Shown here: positions 6,776 through 14,253 of the stretch, in pieces
How the letters are laid out: the number at the start of each line of letters is the position of its first letter
Numbering within the stretch: the first letter of the stretch is position 1
Assembly: GCA_937967805.1 (NCBI GenBank)
Contig: CALBTC010000419.1
Location: 1-19,421 of the forward strand
Length of the DNA: 19,421 nt
Direction of reading: 5' to 3'
Origin: an uncultured Anaerolineaceae bacterium
Lineage (GTDB): Bacteria; Chloroflexota; Anaerolineae; Promineifilales; Promineifilaceae
Notes under the pieces: generated by a model
Databases searched by the model: none
Seen by the model: the letters and a program-made list of their open reading frames with translations, nothing else
Told to the model about the DNA's origin: nothing
Program-made: the position numbers and the translations under genes

Positions 6776-6781
6776 TACTAT
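6776..6781 (+). promoter_or_regulatory. Possible -10 element for the ParB-like gene
   Basis: TACTAT ends 9 nt before ATG 6791. No good -35 is present 17 nt upstream (TGGCTG), so support is weak. If real, the message would have a leader of only 2-3 nt, as proposed for the genes at 1561, 14254 and 16975. Confidence 0.3.
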
Positions 6782-6790
6782 GGATCGGTT

Positions 6791-7768
6791 ATGAGTGATT
6801 ATGCAAATGCCAAGTTACAAGCCAGGCAACGGTTTGAGCAGGCGCGTCGCCAGGCGGCGCGGGCACAAATGGCCGCCCGGCTCACCGGTGAGGATATTAA
6901 CCTGCTGCCATTTGAGGCGATTCGCGCCAATTTGCAGCAGCAAAACCCGTTTTACCGTGGCGTTGTCGAGGTGCCGCTGGATGCTATTGTGGGCAGCGTG
7001 GGCCGTTACAAAACATTTACCCGCAAGTTTTTACCGTTGACCAACAGCGTGCAGGACCGCTGGGTGGCAGTGGATGCGTTGGCCGGCCAGACGGGTTGGC
7101 CGCCGATTGAGCTGTACCAGGTAGGCAATATTTACTTTGTAAAGGACGGCAATCACCGCGTCTCAGTGGCCCGCCAGCTGGAGCTGGACGTGATTGAAGC
7201 GCACGTCATGGCTTACCCGGTCGATTTTGAGATCGATCCGGCAGATAACCTGGATCATATTTTCATTCAGCTGGGGGAACAAAACTTTATGGCCAAAACC
7301 GGCCTGGCAGCCCGCTTCCCCGACCACAACATTCATTTCACATCGCCGGGGCGCCATGCGGAGCTGCTGGCGCAAATTCACGATTTGCGCCAAATTTTGG
7401 CCCGGATTGATGGCGAGGAAATGAGTTGGGAAACGGCCGTGGATGCCTGGTATGAAATGGTGTATCTGCTCACGGTACACATTATTCAGGATTCCACGCT
7501 GCTGGGAGATTTACGCGGCCGGACCGAGGCCGATTTGGTTGTCTGGCTTTCGCAGCACCGCGAACGGCTGGAGGAGCGGTATGGGCTGCATCATGAAAAT
7601 CTGGCCGATTTGACCCAATTTTTGGCCGATGAATACCGGGAAGCCGGGCTGCCCCGGCTGAGGCGACAGGTACGGCGCTTGCTGGGGGCCAACAGCCTGG
7701 CCCCCTTAGAAGAAGTTGCTAATTTGGATGAGACACTGCCTCCGGCAACGGATGCGGATCCACATTAG
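6791..7768 (+). CDS. ParB/Srx-fold domain protein (325 aa)
   Basis: Residues about 57-145 match the ParB N-terminal (ParBc) fold: VPLDAIVGSVGRYKTF, a segment PPIELYQVGNIYFV, and the signature KDGNHRVSVARQL (118-130), corresponding to the DGxHR motif of this superfamily. The rest (150-325) is mostly helical, has no zinc or HTH motif that I recognise, and ends in an Arg-rich helix (RLRRQVRRLLG). Proteins with this layout are widespread in Actinomycetota and Chloroflexota as uncharacterised 'ParB-like nuclease' entries; it is not a canonical ParB, since the HTH and CTPase boxes are not evident. ATG 6791 is preferred over ATG 6752, which would add an unconserved hydrophobic tail. The CBM48 gene follows 27 nt downstream, suggesting an operon. 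Confidence 0.8.
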   Translation: MSDYANAKLQARQRFEQARRQAARAQMAARLTGEDINLLPFEAIRANLQQQNPFYRGVVEVPLDAIVGSVGRYKTFTRKFLPLTNSVQDRWVAVDALAGQTGWPPIELYQVGNIYFVKDGNHRVSVARQLELDVIEAHVMAYPVDFEIDPADNLDHIFIQLGEQNFMAKTGLAARFPDHNIHFTSPGRHAELLAQIHDLRQILARIDGEEMSWETAVDAWYEMVYLLTVHIIQDSTLLGDLRGRTEADLVVWLSQHRERLEERYGLHHENLADLTQFLADEYREAGLPRLRRQVRRLLGANSLAPLEEVANLDETLPPATDADPH

Positions 7769-7795
7769 CCTAACAAACTTAGGAGTTGAAAAAAG

Positions 7796-8092
7796 ATGCT
7801 CAAGAAGAATTATTCTAAATCTGGTGAATCGTGTCGGGTGACGTTTAAGCTGCCCGCCGATGTCAATGCAGAGACGGTTCATCTGTGTGGTGAATTTAAT
7901 GAGTGGAGCCCAACTAAACACCCGATGAAAAAGCTGAAAGACGGCAGCTTTAGCACCACCATTTCTCTGGATGCAGGGCAATCTTACCGTTTCCGTTACC
8001 TGCTGGACGATGAACGGTGGGAAAATGATTGGGACGCGGATGCTTACGTAGCCAATCAATACGGCACGGAAGATTCGCTGATTACTATATAA
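7796..8092 (+). CDS. Free-standing CBM48 (isoamylase-N/AMPK glycogen-binding) domain protein (98 aa)
   Basis: The whole protein is one early-set beta-sandwich of the CBM48 type: VTFKLPADVNAETVHLCGEF, NEWSPTKHPMKKLKDGSF, then SYRFRYLLDDERWENDWDAD and a C-terminal YVANQYG. The GEFNEWS and Y-x-F-RY-L-D signatures are diagnostic for domains that bind alpha-glucans such as glycogen in branching enzymes and AMPK beta. There is no catalytic domain, so it may act as a glycogen-associated adaptor; this is inference. AGGAG (7781-7785) lies 10 nt before ATG 7796, a rather long spacing. It is probably co-transcribed with the ParB-like gene and followed by a double palindrome and a rho-independent terminator. 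Confidence 0.92.
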   Translation: MLKKNYSKSGESCRVTFKLPADVNAETVHLCGEFNEWSPTKHPMKKLKDGSFSTTISLDAGQSYRFRYLLDDERWENDWDADAYVANQYGTEDSLITI

Positions 8093-8113
8093 GATAAGGT
8101 CTTTCGCTAGACG

Positions 8114-8176
8114 AGGACTGGCAGTCCTCCACATAGACTACACACTTCTAAGAGCTGTCCCAGGACTGCCAGTCCT
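8114..8176. repeat. Paired near-palindromes AGGACTGGCAGTCCT / AGGACTGCCAGTCCT
   Basis: Each 15-mer (8114-8128 and 8162-8176) is itself a 7-1-7 palindrome, and the second is the exact reverse complement of the first, differing only at the centre base. The pair can therefore form either two small hairpins or one long stem with a 33-nt loop. It sits between the CBM48 stop and the terminator at 8197. A dispersed intergenic repeat or a protein-binding double site are both possible. Confidence 0.75.
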
Positions 8177-8196
8177 AACTTCAAACGTTACGATAG

Positions 8197-8225
8197 TGCG
8201 CTGTCTGCCGGGCAGCGCATTTTTT
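8197..8225 (+). terminator. Rho-independent terminator after the CBM48 gene
   Basis: A 7-bp GC-rich stem, TGCGCTG (8197-8203) with CAGCGCA (8213-8219), with a 9-nt loop, is followed directly by T6 (8220-8225). It is correctly oriented and about 105 nt after the CBM48 stop. Confidence 0.85.
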
Positions 8226-8281
8226 ATGGTTGGGTGGGGTGAAATTTCAGTGAGAATATGATTTTGCTGGGCGGGGTAGGT

Positions 8282-8309
8282 TTGGCAACCTTTGGCAGCT
8301 GGGTATAAT
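8282..8309 (+). promoter_or_regulatory. Sigma70-type promoter of the PpiC lipoprotein gene
   Basis: TTGGCA (8282-8287), one mismatch from consensus, is followed after 16 nt by a perfect TATAAT (8304-8309). The predicted start near 8316 gives a leader of about 50 nt before ATG 8367. It lies just after the upstream terminator. Confidence 0.75.
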
Positions 8310-8366
8310 CGCCTCCAGTTTTATAAGATTAAGTAAACTGTTTTTACGATTTAATCGGAACTCTAT

Positions 8367-9356
8367 ATGCGACGAACAATCCTTTTTATATTAATGCTCC
8401 CCCTGCTGTTCCTGGCCTGTGGTGAAGAAGAGCCGCTGCCAACGGTGGCTCCAGCTATCAGCCAAACCAATGAAGAGCTGGCTCCTCCAGCCGTAGACGA
8501 GGCGCCCATTGTGCTGCCGACGGAAACGGCCGTTCCCGTCACCCCCACGCCAGAAGCCCCACTTGCTGCCAGAGTCAACGGCGAACCGCTGCTCCTGGCC
8601 ACGTTTGAGGCCGAATTGGCCCGCTACCAGCAGGCCGAAGCCGAGCTCGGCAGTGAAGCCGGCGGTGAGGCTTACGGCCGTATCGTGCTGGATGCGCTGA
8701 TTGAGCAGCTGTTGATCCGCCAGGCGGCCGCCGCCCAGGGCGTCGTGGTGACAGATGAGATGATCGATCAGGAAATGGCCGATTTGCAGACAGTGGCCGG
8801 TGGCGCAGACAATTTTGCCGCCTGGCTGGATGCCAATCGCTACAGTGAAGCACAGTTTCGCACGGCCGTTGCCGATGGCCTGATTCAGGAGCAGATGGTG
8901 ACGGCCGTTACCGCTGACGTGCCCTTTGCCGTGGAACAGGTCCGCGCCCGCTACATTCAGGTAGATGACCCTAACCTGGCCGGCACGCTGCTGGCCCAAA
9001 TTCAGGGAGGAGACGATTTTGCCACGCTGGCCCAAATTCATTCCTTGGACCGCATCACGGGGGAAAACGGGGGCGACCTGGGCTTTTTTGCTGCCGGCAC
9101 GCTTCTGGTGCCCGAGGTGGATGCCGCCGCTTTTGCCCTCACCGAGCCGGGGCAGGTCAGTGACGTGATTATGGCCGTTAATCGCGAAGGCAACCCGGTT
9201 TATTACATTGTGCAGCTGATTGAACGGGACCCGGAACGGCCGCTAGATGACGGCGTGCGCGCCATTTTATTGCAGCAAGCCTTTGAAACCTGGCTGGATC
9301 AGCTGTGGCAGTCAGCCAACATTGAGCGCCTGGTAGAGGTTGAAAGCGGTTCATAA
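8367..9356 (+). CDS. Lipoprotein peptidyl-prolyl isomerase, SurA/PrsA-like with PpiC domain (329 aa)
   Basis: Residues 1-18 are a lipoprotein signal ending in the lipobox LFLAC, with Cys 18 as the lipidated residue. A Pro/Thr/Glu-rich spacer (20-65) leads to a SurA_N-like helical region (66-185: RVNGEPLLLATFEAELARYQ, ALIEQLLIRQAAAAQGVVVT). A parvulin/PpiC domain follows (about 188-285), with VRARYIQVDD, GGDDFATLAQIHSLD, NGGDLGFFAAGTLLVPEVD and AAFALTEPGQVSDVI. Such foldases sit on the outer face of the membrane and help exported proteins fold. The short final helix returns to the chaperone domain. It is plausibly expressed from the consensus-like promoter at 8282-8309. It has four ACGGCCGT octamers (8526, 8674, 8862, 8901). 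Confidence 0.9.
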   Translation: MRRTILFILMLPLLFLACGEEEPLPTVAPAISQTNEELAPPAVDEAPIVLPTETAVPVTPTPEAPLAARVNGEPLLLATFEAELARYQQAEAELGSEAGGEAYGRIVLDALIEQLLIRQAAAAQGVVVTDEMIDQEMADLQTVAGGADNFAAWLDANRYSEAQFRTAVADGLIQEQMVTAVTADVPFAVEQVRARYIQVDDPNLAGTLLAQIQGGDDFATLAQIHSLDRITGENGGDLGFFAAGTLLVPEVDAAAFALTEPGQVSDVIMAVNREGNPVYYIVQLIERDPERPLDDGVRAILLQQAFETWLDQLWQSANIERLVEVESGS

Positions 9357-9421
9357 AAACCTATGGGTCTACTGAAAAGAGCCAACGTAGAGACGCGGAG
9401 ATGCAGAGAAGCTCGTTAAAA

Positions 9422-9448
9422 AATCTGCGTTAATCTGCGAAATCTGCG
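9422..9448. repeat. Tandem AATCTGCG triplet (half-element of the CAGATT family)
   Basis: AATCTGCG occurs at 9422-9429, 9432-9439 and 9441-9448, spaced 10 and 9 nt. It equals one arm of the palindromes at 81-140 and 18014-18074 without the opposite arm. A second low-complexity motif (GAGACGCGGAGATGCAGAG, 9393-9411) precedes it. It lies between the PpiC gene and the next gene. Flanking A6 (9418-9423) and T6 (9449-9455 region) could pair to make a weak terminator. Confidence 0.6.
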
Positions 9449-9479
9449 GTTTTTTCAGCAGAGCCACCTATTGGCAAAG

Positions 9480-10322
9480 ATGGCAACCAGAAGACGAAAA
9501 CAGCAAACCGGGTGCGCCGGCAGAATCATGAGCATCGTGGCAGCTTTGCTGCTGTTGGCGTCTATTGGCATTGCCGGGTTCATGGTGCTCTATTTTGTGG
9601 CGCCAGAGCGGGTGCCGGAGCCGGCATTTTTGGCCGATGATTATGTTCTTCCCACGGTGCCCATTCCCGCCGCCTTAATGCCGGAGCAAGAACTGCCCAC
9701 GCTGGCGGCCGCCCTTGAACTGCCTTCGGCCACCCCCACAGCCACAGAACCACCGCTGGACCCAACCTGGACGCCGCCGGCAGCACAGCCGTCGGCCACG
9801 CCCCTGCCCTTGAGCACCTTAAAGCCATCAGTGACACCATCGCCGCTGCCCACATTCCCTACCAAAACAGCGACCCCCACCTACACGCCGACCAGCACCA
9901 ATACGCCCACGGCCACGCCGCCCGGTCCCACCGCAACACCAACGTCTACTCGCTCGGCATACCCCTTCACCAAAACGGACAACAGCCCATTTTACCTGCA
10001 AAATCATGCCAACAATGCCGGCTGTGGCTGGCTGGGCATCGCCGGTGAAGTGCTGGACCTGGAACGAAATCCGGTGCCTATTGGCAGCTATCGGGTGCAT
10101 GTATGGGGCAGCGGGATTGATGAGCGGGTTTTGGCCGGCAGCGCGCCGGACTATGGGCCATCTGGCTGGGAACAGTTTGTCTTCGATTCGCCGGTCATAC
10201 GCGAATACAATGTGCAGTTGGAATCACCGAGTGGAACGGCCGTTTCCCAAATTTACCGCGTCACAACCCGCCCCAACTGTGATGAAAACCTGCTGCAAAT
10301 AAACTTTGTTCAGAATCATTAG
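9480..10322 (+). CDS. Membrane-anchored protein with Thr/Pro linker and C-terminal beta domain, function unknown (280 aa)
   Basis: A short basic N-terminus is followed by one transmembrane helix (about 14-40), then a long Pro/Thr/Ser spacer (60-160, with ATPTYTPTST-type repeats) that probably spans the cell wall. The C-terminal domain (170-280) has two cysteines (182, 267), GWLGIAGEVLDLERNPVPIG, a VHVWGSGIDE strand and YGPSGWEQFVF, resembling carboxypeptidase-regulatory-like or related beta-sandwich surface domains. It would be displayed outside the cell. The start is uncertain: ATG 9480 is chosen, TTG 9471 in the same frame is possible, and neither has a clear Shine-Dalgarno. I do not recognise a characterised family. 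It faces the convergent PPC lipoprotein gene across a hairpin. Confidence 0.8.
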   Translation: MATRRRKQQTGCAGRIMSIVAALLLLASIGIAGFMVLYFVAPERVPEPAFLADDYVLPTVPIPAALMPEQELPTLAAALELPSATPTATEPPLDPTWTPPAAQPSATPLPLSTLKPSVTPSPLPTFPTKTATPTYTPTSTNTPTATPPGPTATPTSTRSAYPFTKTDNSPFYLQNHANNAGCGWLGIAGEVLDLERNPVPIGSYRVHVWGSGIDERVLAGSAPDYGPSGWEQFVFDSPVIREYNVQLESPSGTAVSQIYRVTTRPNCDENLLQINFVQNH

Positions 10323-10349
10323 TAGGCTCAAGGCAGACCTTGACCCTAC
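10322..10349. terminator. Hairpin shared by two convergent stop codons
   Basis: Arms 10322-10333 and 10338-10349 pair at 11 of 12 positions around the 4-nt loop CAGA. The left arm begins at the last base of the upstream TAG (10320-10322), and the right arm includes the minus-strand TAG (10346-10348). Convergent placement suggests a bidirectional terminator, although no T-run follows on either side. Confidence 0.6.
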
Positions 10350-12490
10350 CCCTCGTCAAGCGACAAAGTATACCCGGCGCTCTCGCCAAAAAACTCCTTC
10401 ACCACAATGCTCCAGCGCCCTTCGCTCATGACGGGATAAGCCAGCACCTGCTCGGCTTCACCCGCTTCAGCCGCATCAACCGACCATATCTGGTTCCCTG
10501 CCGGATCATACACAATAAACAGTAAGTCTGAATCACTGCTTTCTGGTGTAAGCTCGATATCAATCACATCACCATCTTCCGCCTCAAAATACCAGACAAC
10601 AGTTTGATTTGCCTGCAAACTGCCCGATTCTGTGGTGCCGTAACTGATGGTGCCGGCGACGTCCGGAGCAGCAACCTGATTGGCGCGCAGGCTGATTTCA
10701 TAGCGACCTGATTCACCAAAAAAGTCTCGCACCAAAATCAAATATTGGCCATCCTCCGGCAGCACAAATTCAATCATCTCCGGCTCTCCGGCTAACAGCG
10801 CGTCTTGCTCCGCCAGCCGGTTTACATTTTCATCCAGCAGCCAGAGGTCCAGGTCCAGATTGTTGGTGAGCGGATTCACGGTAATAAACATCTCATCGCC
10901 GGCTCTGCCTGTGAAAAACCAGGCGTGGGCTTCGTTTTCGCGCAATGTTTCCTGGGCGGTCTGGCCCAAGACCAGATCGCCCGCATCGTAAAAGTTGGTG
11001 GTGCTGTCGCTGCCTTCATCCAGCGAGAGCGAATAGCTGCCACCTTCCCCGGCAAAGCTGCGCACCAAAATGGAATATTCACCGGTGAGCGGCAGCGTCA
11101 AACCGGCCACCACTTCGGCATCGCCGCTAAAGCCTTCATCCAGTGCCGCCAGCCGGGTACCATCGGGACCGTAAACGTCTAAAATAGCATCAAACTGATT
11201 TTCTGGCGTGAGCACAATGCTGACCAGTTCGCCAGCATCGCCGTTGAACGTCCAGACGTGCTGTGCGCCGCGCGTCAAGTTGCTTTGAATCGTCTGGCCT
11301 GGCGCAAGACGGCCGCCGCCGCCAAAAAGCGGGTTTTCTGTGAGCACCAAACTGAGCGTGTAACGGCCGCTGTCGCCGAAAAATTCGCTCACTTCCACAA
11401 CGTATAGGCCGCTGTCTTGCAGCAAATTGTCGATCACGATTTCGGTGTCCCCGGCGTAGCCATTGTCAATGCGGGTAACGGTTTGCCCGGTGGGGCTGAT
11501 CAAAGTGAGGATGAGGTCGATATCCTTGTTGTCGGGGCTGAGCGTGAGATTGGCGTAGCGTGGACCGGGCAGGCTAAATGTCCAGACGTCTTTTACGTTG
11601 GCTTCCAGATCGCCATTCACCAAATCTTGCTGCCCCAGGCTGCCCAGGACGTTCGCCGAGCCATCCTGAATGACAATATTGGCATAGATGTTGTGCAGCA
11701 CAATGCTGCTGGCCATTTTTTCAAATGTTTCCTGATATTGGGACCATTGCTCGGCAGCTGCACTCATAATAAACAGGGCCTGCGTTTGCTGGCTGATAGT
11801 CCCGGCCAGCGCGGTGGTAAAGAGGTAAATTCTGGTGCGCATGTTGCTACCGCTGGCGTTAAAAAGCAGGGGAGCCCCTTCCAGGTCGATGTAGGAGCCG
11901 GTAACGAGGCCGCCGGCACCCACGGAGGCAGTGGCAGGTGCGGCTTCTGTGATGGGCGTGCGTTCGGCATCCGTGCTGAGATCGCGGGCCAGCCGGTTGA
12001 GCGTTGCCTGGGGCGTGTTGGGTGGCAGGTCCAGGTGAGCGATGAGACCGGCTACATAGGCACCATCACCAATGGCTTTGCTGCCCAGCAAGCTGTTGCC
12101 GGTGCGTTCTGAGTTAGCCAGGAGCATGATGGTGATGCCGAGTTCGTTGGCGGTTACGGCCGTATCCACCTGGCCAGAAAGATTGATCCAGGCCGGGGGT
12201 GCCAACAGTTGTAAACCCGTCGCCGGATTCCCTATTTGCTGCCATCCGGCAAACGCTGGACTGGTAGGCACAGCGCTAGGGGTCAGCGGCGGCGGACTGG
12301 TCGCGACCGGTTTGGTGGGGATGGGCAAGGTAGCCGCTTGATTGGCGTTGGCCTCAATGGGGACGTCGGTTGAGGCAGGTGGTGATTCTGCTGTGGCTAG
12401 TTCTCGATCATCTTCGCTTATTGGTTTGCAGGCCACCGCAGCAACGATGGCCAGGCCAACGAACAAGCAAGACCAGTTGGATTTACGCAT
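10346..12490 (-). CDS. Lipoprotein with four tandem PPC (pre-peptidase C-terminal) domains (714 aa)
   Basis: The N-terminus has a lipoprotein-like signal ending AAVAC (Cys 21), followed by a Pro/Ala/Thr-rich spacer to about residue 78. An alpha/beta domain of unknown type follows (80-270, beginning AGWQQIGNPATGLQLLAPPA). Four PPC-type beta-sandwich repeats come next (about 285-383, 393-491, 503-602, 612-712), each with a W-x-F step, a D-x-D-L/I-L strand, and a C-terminal G-x-Y-x-V/I-x-V-x-x-F-F/A-G-x-x-G-x-Y-x-L/I-S-L signature. PPC domains are usually appended to secreted peptidases; here there is no protease domain, so a surface binding or structural role is inferred. ATG 12490 is chosen because AGGAGGAG precedes it by 5 nt, whereas GTG 12496 lies right on the Shine-Dalgarno. 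Confidence 0.88.
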   Translation of the reverse strand: MRKSNWSCLFVGLAIVAAVACKPISEDDRELATAESPPASTDVPIEANANQAATLPIPTKPVATSPPPLTPSAVPTSPAFAGWQQIGNPATGLQLLAPPAWINLSGQVDTAVTANELGITIMLLANSERTGNSLLGSKAIGDGAYVAGLIAHLDLPPNTPQATLNRLARDLSTDAERTPITEAAPATASVGAGGLVTGSYIDLEGAPLLFNASGSNMRTRIYLFTTALAGTISQQTQALFIMSAAAEQWSQYQETFEKMASSIVLHNIYANIVIQDGSANVLGSLGQQDLVNGDLEANVKDVWTFSLPGPRYANLTLSPDNKDIDLILTLISPTGQTVTRIDNGYAGDTEIVIDNLLQDSGLYVVEVSEFFGDSGRYTLSLVLTENPLFGGGGRLAPGQTIQSNLTRGAQHVWTFNGDAGELVSIVLTPENQFDAILDVYGPDGTRLAALDEGFSGDAEVVAGLTLPLTGEYSILVRSFAGEGGSYSLSLDEGSDSTTNFYDAGDLVLGQTAQETLRENEAHAWFFTGRAGDEMFITVNPLTNNLDLDLWLLDENVNRLAEQDALLAGEPEMIEFVLPEDGQYLILVRDFFGESGRYEISLRANQVAAPDVAGTISYGTTESGSLQANQTVVWYFEAEDGDVIDIELTPESSDSDLLFIVYDPAGNQIWSVDAAEAGEAEQVLAYPVMSEGRWSIVVKEFFGESAGYTLSLDEG

Positions 12491-12635
12491 GAACACTCCT
12501 CCTGTTCTCTTCTCTCATGGTGTGCAGCAATGCAAGGCAGACTCACCTGGCTTTTTGTTCATCGGATGATGAAACGTTGAGCAAGCCAATGGTCGCCAAA
12601 ATATGCGCGTAAACGCGGCAAGGTAATTGGAGAGG

Positions 12636-12672
12636 AAAAACAGGTCAGGCAGGACAATAACTGCCTGAACCT
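12636..12672 (-). terminator. Rho-independent terminator after the LCP gene
   Basis: Reading leftward, AGGTTCAGGCAG (12672-12661) pairs with CTGCCTGACCT (12652-12642) with one bulged base, followed after one more base by T5 (12640-12636). It begins 4 nt past the LCP stop codon. Confidence 0.85.
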
Positions 12673-12675
12673 TGC

Positions 12676-14112
12676 TTATGAGTTAGGCACTCTCCAATCG
12701 TTGCCGATGATGATCAAGATATCGTAGTCGCCGTCGGGATTGTTGCCGCTGCTGACGTTGAGCGGTGGTACATGCATCAACTGGGTGAGGTAGCGGCTGG
12801 TGTTGGGGTATGATCCATAGGTGATGATTTGGGAGGTGAGGTAGGTGGAGGCGTCGGCATTGCCAATTTCGGTGACGTTAATGCCAAAAGATTGTAAATA
12901 TTCCTGCGTTGCGCCGGCCAGACCAAATTCGGCCGTGCCGTTGAGCACGGCGACGCGGGCCTCTTCAGCCGCCATCAGCGCAGGAAGGTTTTCAATAACC
13001 GGCGTGGGAATGGCCGGGGGGGCAAACAACTGGTCTCTAAGCTGCCGGATATTTTCGCGTACGGGCACCAATACCTGACGGCCGTCCGGCGTTGTCTCGT
13101 TATACACATAGTCATAATCGAGAACGGCCGTGCGAATACTGTCTCGCGGAATATCTTGGGCCAGTAAGGCTAACTGAATCGCCTCATCCAGCGTCATGTT
13201 TGTGCGTACATTCTCTTGCGACGTCTGCCACAGTTGGGGGGCTTGGGCAATTAACTGCGGCAGGTTGTTCAGATCAAGCACCTTTTGCCGCACCGCCAGG
13301 ATGACCGCCTGCTGACGAGCTGCCCGATCGACATCGCCCCCAAAGGTGGCCCGGGTACGCGCATATTTCAGCGCCGCCTCACCATCTAAGTGTTGTTCGC
13401 CTGCTTCAATAGTAAAAGGATCATAACCATAGCACCGGTCGGGGTAATCCGGGTCGTCAATCGCTTCAGGCACATCAACGTCGATGCCTCCAATCAGATC
13501 GACCACCTCTACAAATGCATCAAAATTAACGGCGACATAATAATCAAGTGGTACCCCTAACAGCGTTTCAACAGTTTGGACAGCCAATGCCTGCCCACCA
13601 CCGGGATATTCATAAACTTCGCCTATATAATTGGCTTGATTAATACGGTCTACACCAAAGTCGGGTATTTCTACCCACAGATCGCGTGGCATGGACAAAA
13701 CGGCCGCAGATAACCCCACCGGATCAATCGTCAACACCATCATGCTGTCTGTATGCGTGGGACCAGTTTCTTCACACCGTTGGTCGATGCCCATCAACAA
13801 AATAGACACGCGATTCTGCCCGTTCCAACGGTGAAAGGCGTCTGAAGATAAGATAGGGTCTGGATCGTTACTTTGGATAGGTTCAATATCACTGCTGGGA
13901 GCAGGCAGCTCCTGAGCAGAGGCGTTGTTGCTGCCCGGATTGGCAAAGTCAGGATTAATTACTTCCAGAGAAGAAACGGCCGCCTGAACTGTTTGGAACA
14001 ACCAAACCGAACTGCCAATGAGCAAAATAATGATGCCCAACCCCAGGAGCGATACTGCCCAAAGGGGTAAACGTATCCGAGGTTGGGTGCGACGAGATGA
14101 ATTGGATTTCAT
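12676..14112 (-). CDS. LytR-CpsA-Psr (LCP) family protein with LytR_C domain (478 aa)
   Basis: A cytoplasmic basic tail and one membrane helix (about 16-40) are followed by a spacer and the LCP domain (about 100-280): VSILLMGIDQR, THTDSMMVLTIDP with Asp 122, SMPRDLWVEIP with Arg 143, DRINQANYIGE, a GGIDVDVPEAI strand, and GEAALKYARTR plus DVDRAARQQAV carrying the conserved arginines. LCP enzymes transfer polyprenyl-linked glycopolymers to the cell wall. The C-terminal LytR_C domain spans about 385-470 (ARVAVLNGTAEFGLAGATQE and later TYGSYPNTSRYLTQLM). Expression is probably from the extended -10 promoter at 14150-14180, divergent from the GT-C gene; a cell-envelope pairing of the two is likely. 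ATG 14112 has only a weak ribosome site. Confidence 0.94.
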   Translation of the reverse strand: MKSNSSRRTQPRIRLPLWAVSLLGLGIIILLIGSSVWLFQTVQAAVSSLEVINPDFANPGSNNASAQELPAPSSDIEPIQSNDPDPILSSDAFHRWNGQNRVSILLMGIDQRCEETGPTHTDSMMVLTIDPVGLSAAVLSMPRDLWVEIPDFGVDRINQANYIGEVYEYPGGGQALAVQTVETLLGVPLDYYVAVNFDAFVEVVDLIGGIDVDVPEAIDDPDYPDRCYGYDPFTIEAGEQHLDGEAALKYARTRATFGGDVDRAARQQAVILAVRQKVLDLNNLPQLIAQAPQLWQTSQENVRTNMTLDEAIQLALLAQDIPRDSIRTAVLDYDYVYNETTPDGRQVLVPVRENIRQLRDQLFAPPAIPTPVIENLPALMAAEEARVAVLNGTAEFGLAGATQEYLQSFGINVTEIGNADASTYLTSQIITYGSYPNTSRYLTQLMHVPPLNVSSGNNPDGDYDILIIIGNDWRVPNS

Positions 14113-14149
14113 ATCTTTTTGCGCGTTCCATGCCGGAATGGCGTAGGCG

Positions 14150-14180
14150 ATTATAACATAAAACCGTAAGGCGACGTCAA
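14150..14180 (-). promoter_or_regulatory. Extended -10 promoter of the LCP gene
   Basis: On the minus strand a TG precedes a perfect TATAAT by one base (TATAAT at 14155-14150). TTGACG (14180-14175) lies 19 nt upstream, longer than optimal but compensated by the TGn extension. The predicted start gives a leader of about 30 nt to ATG 14112. Confidence 0.65.
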
Positions 14181-14212
14181 AAATTGATTTTGCCCCTATC
14201 CTGGCCTCTCCT

Positions 14213-14241
14213 TTGACGCTCTCTTGGGGCTACTTTATAAT
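14213..14241 (+). promoter_or_regulatory. Sigma70 promoter of the GT-C gene, near-leaderless
   Basis: TTGACG (14213-14218) and a perfect TATAAT (14236-14241) are separated by exactly 17 nt. Transcription should start at about 14247-14249, only about 5-7 nt before ATG 14254 and immediately before GTG 14251, leaving no room for a Shine-Dalgarno. Confidence 0.85.
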
Positions 14242-14253
14242 GCGCCTCTTGTG

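Noticed and set aside
9422..9448. CRISPR-like array
   Set aside because: Only three 8-nt units with 1-2-nt spacing; there are no spacers of proper length and no cas genes.
14224..14253. In-frame TTG-started extension of the GT-C gene
   Set aside because: The stretch contains the promoter -10 TATAAT (14236-14241) and should not be transcribed.
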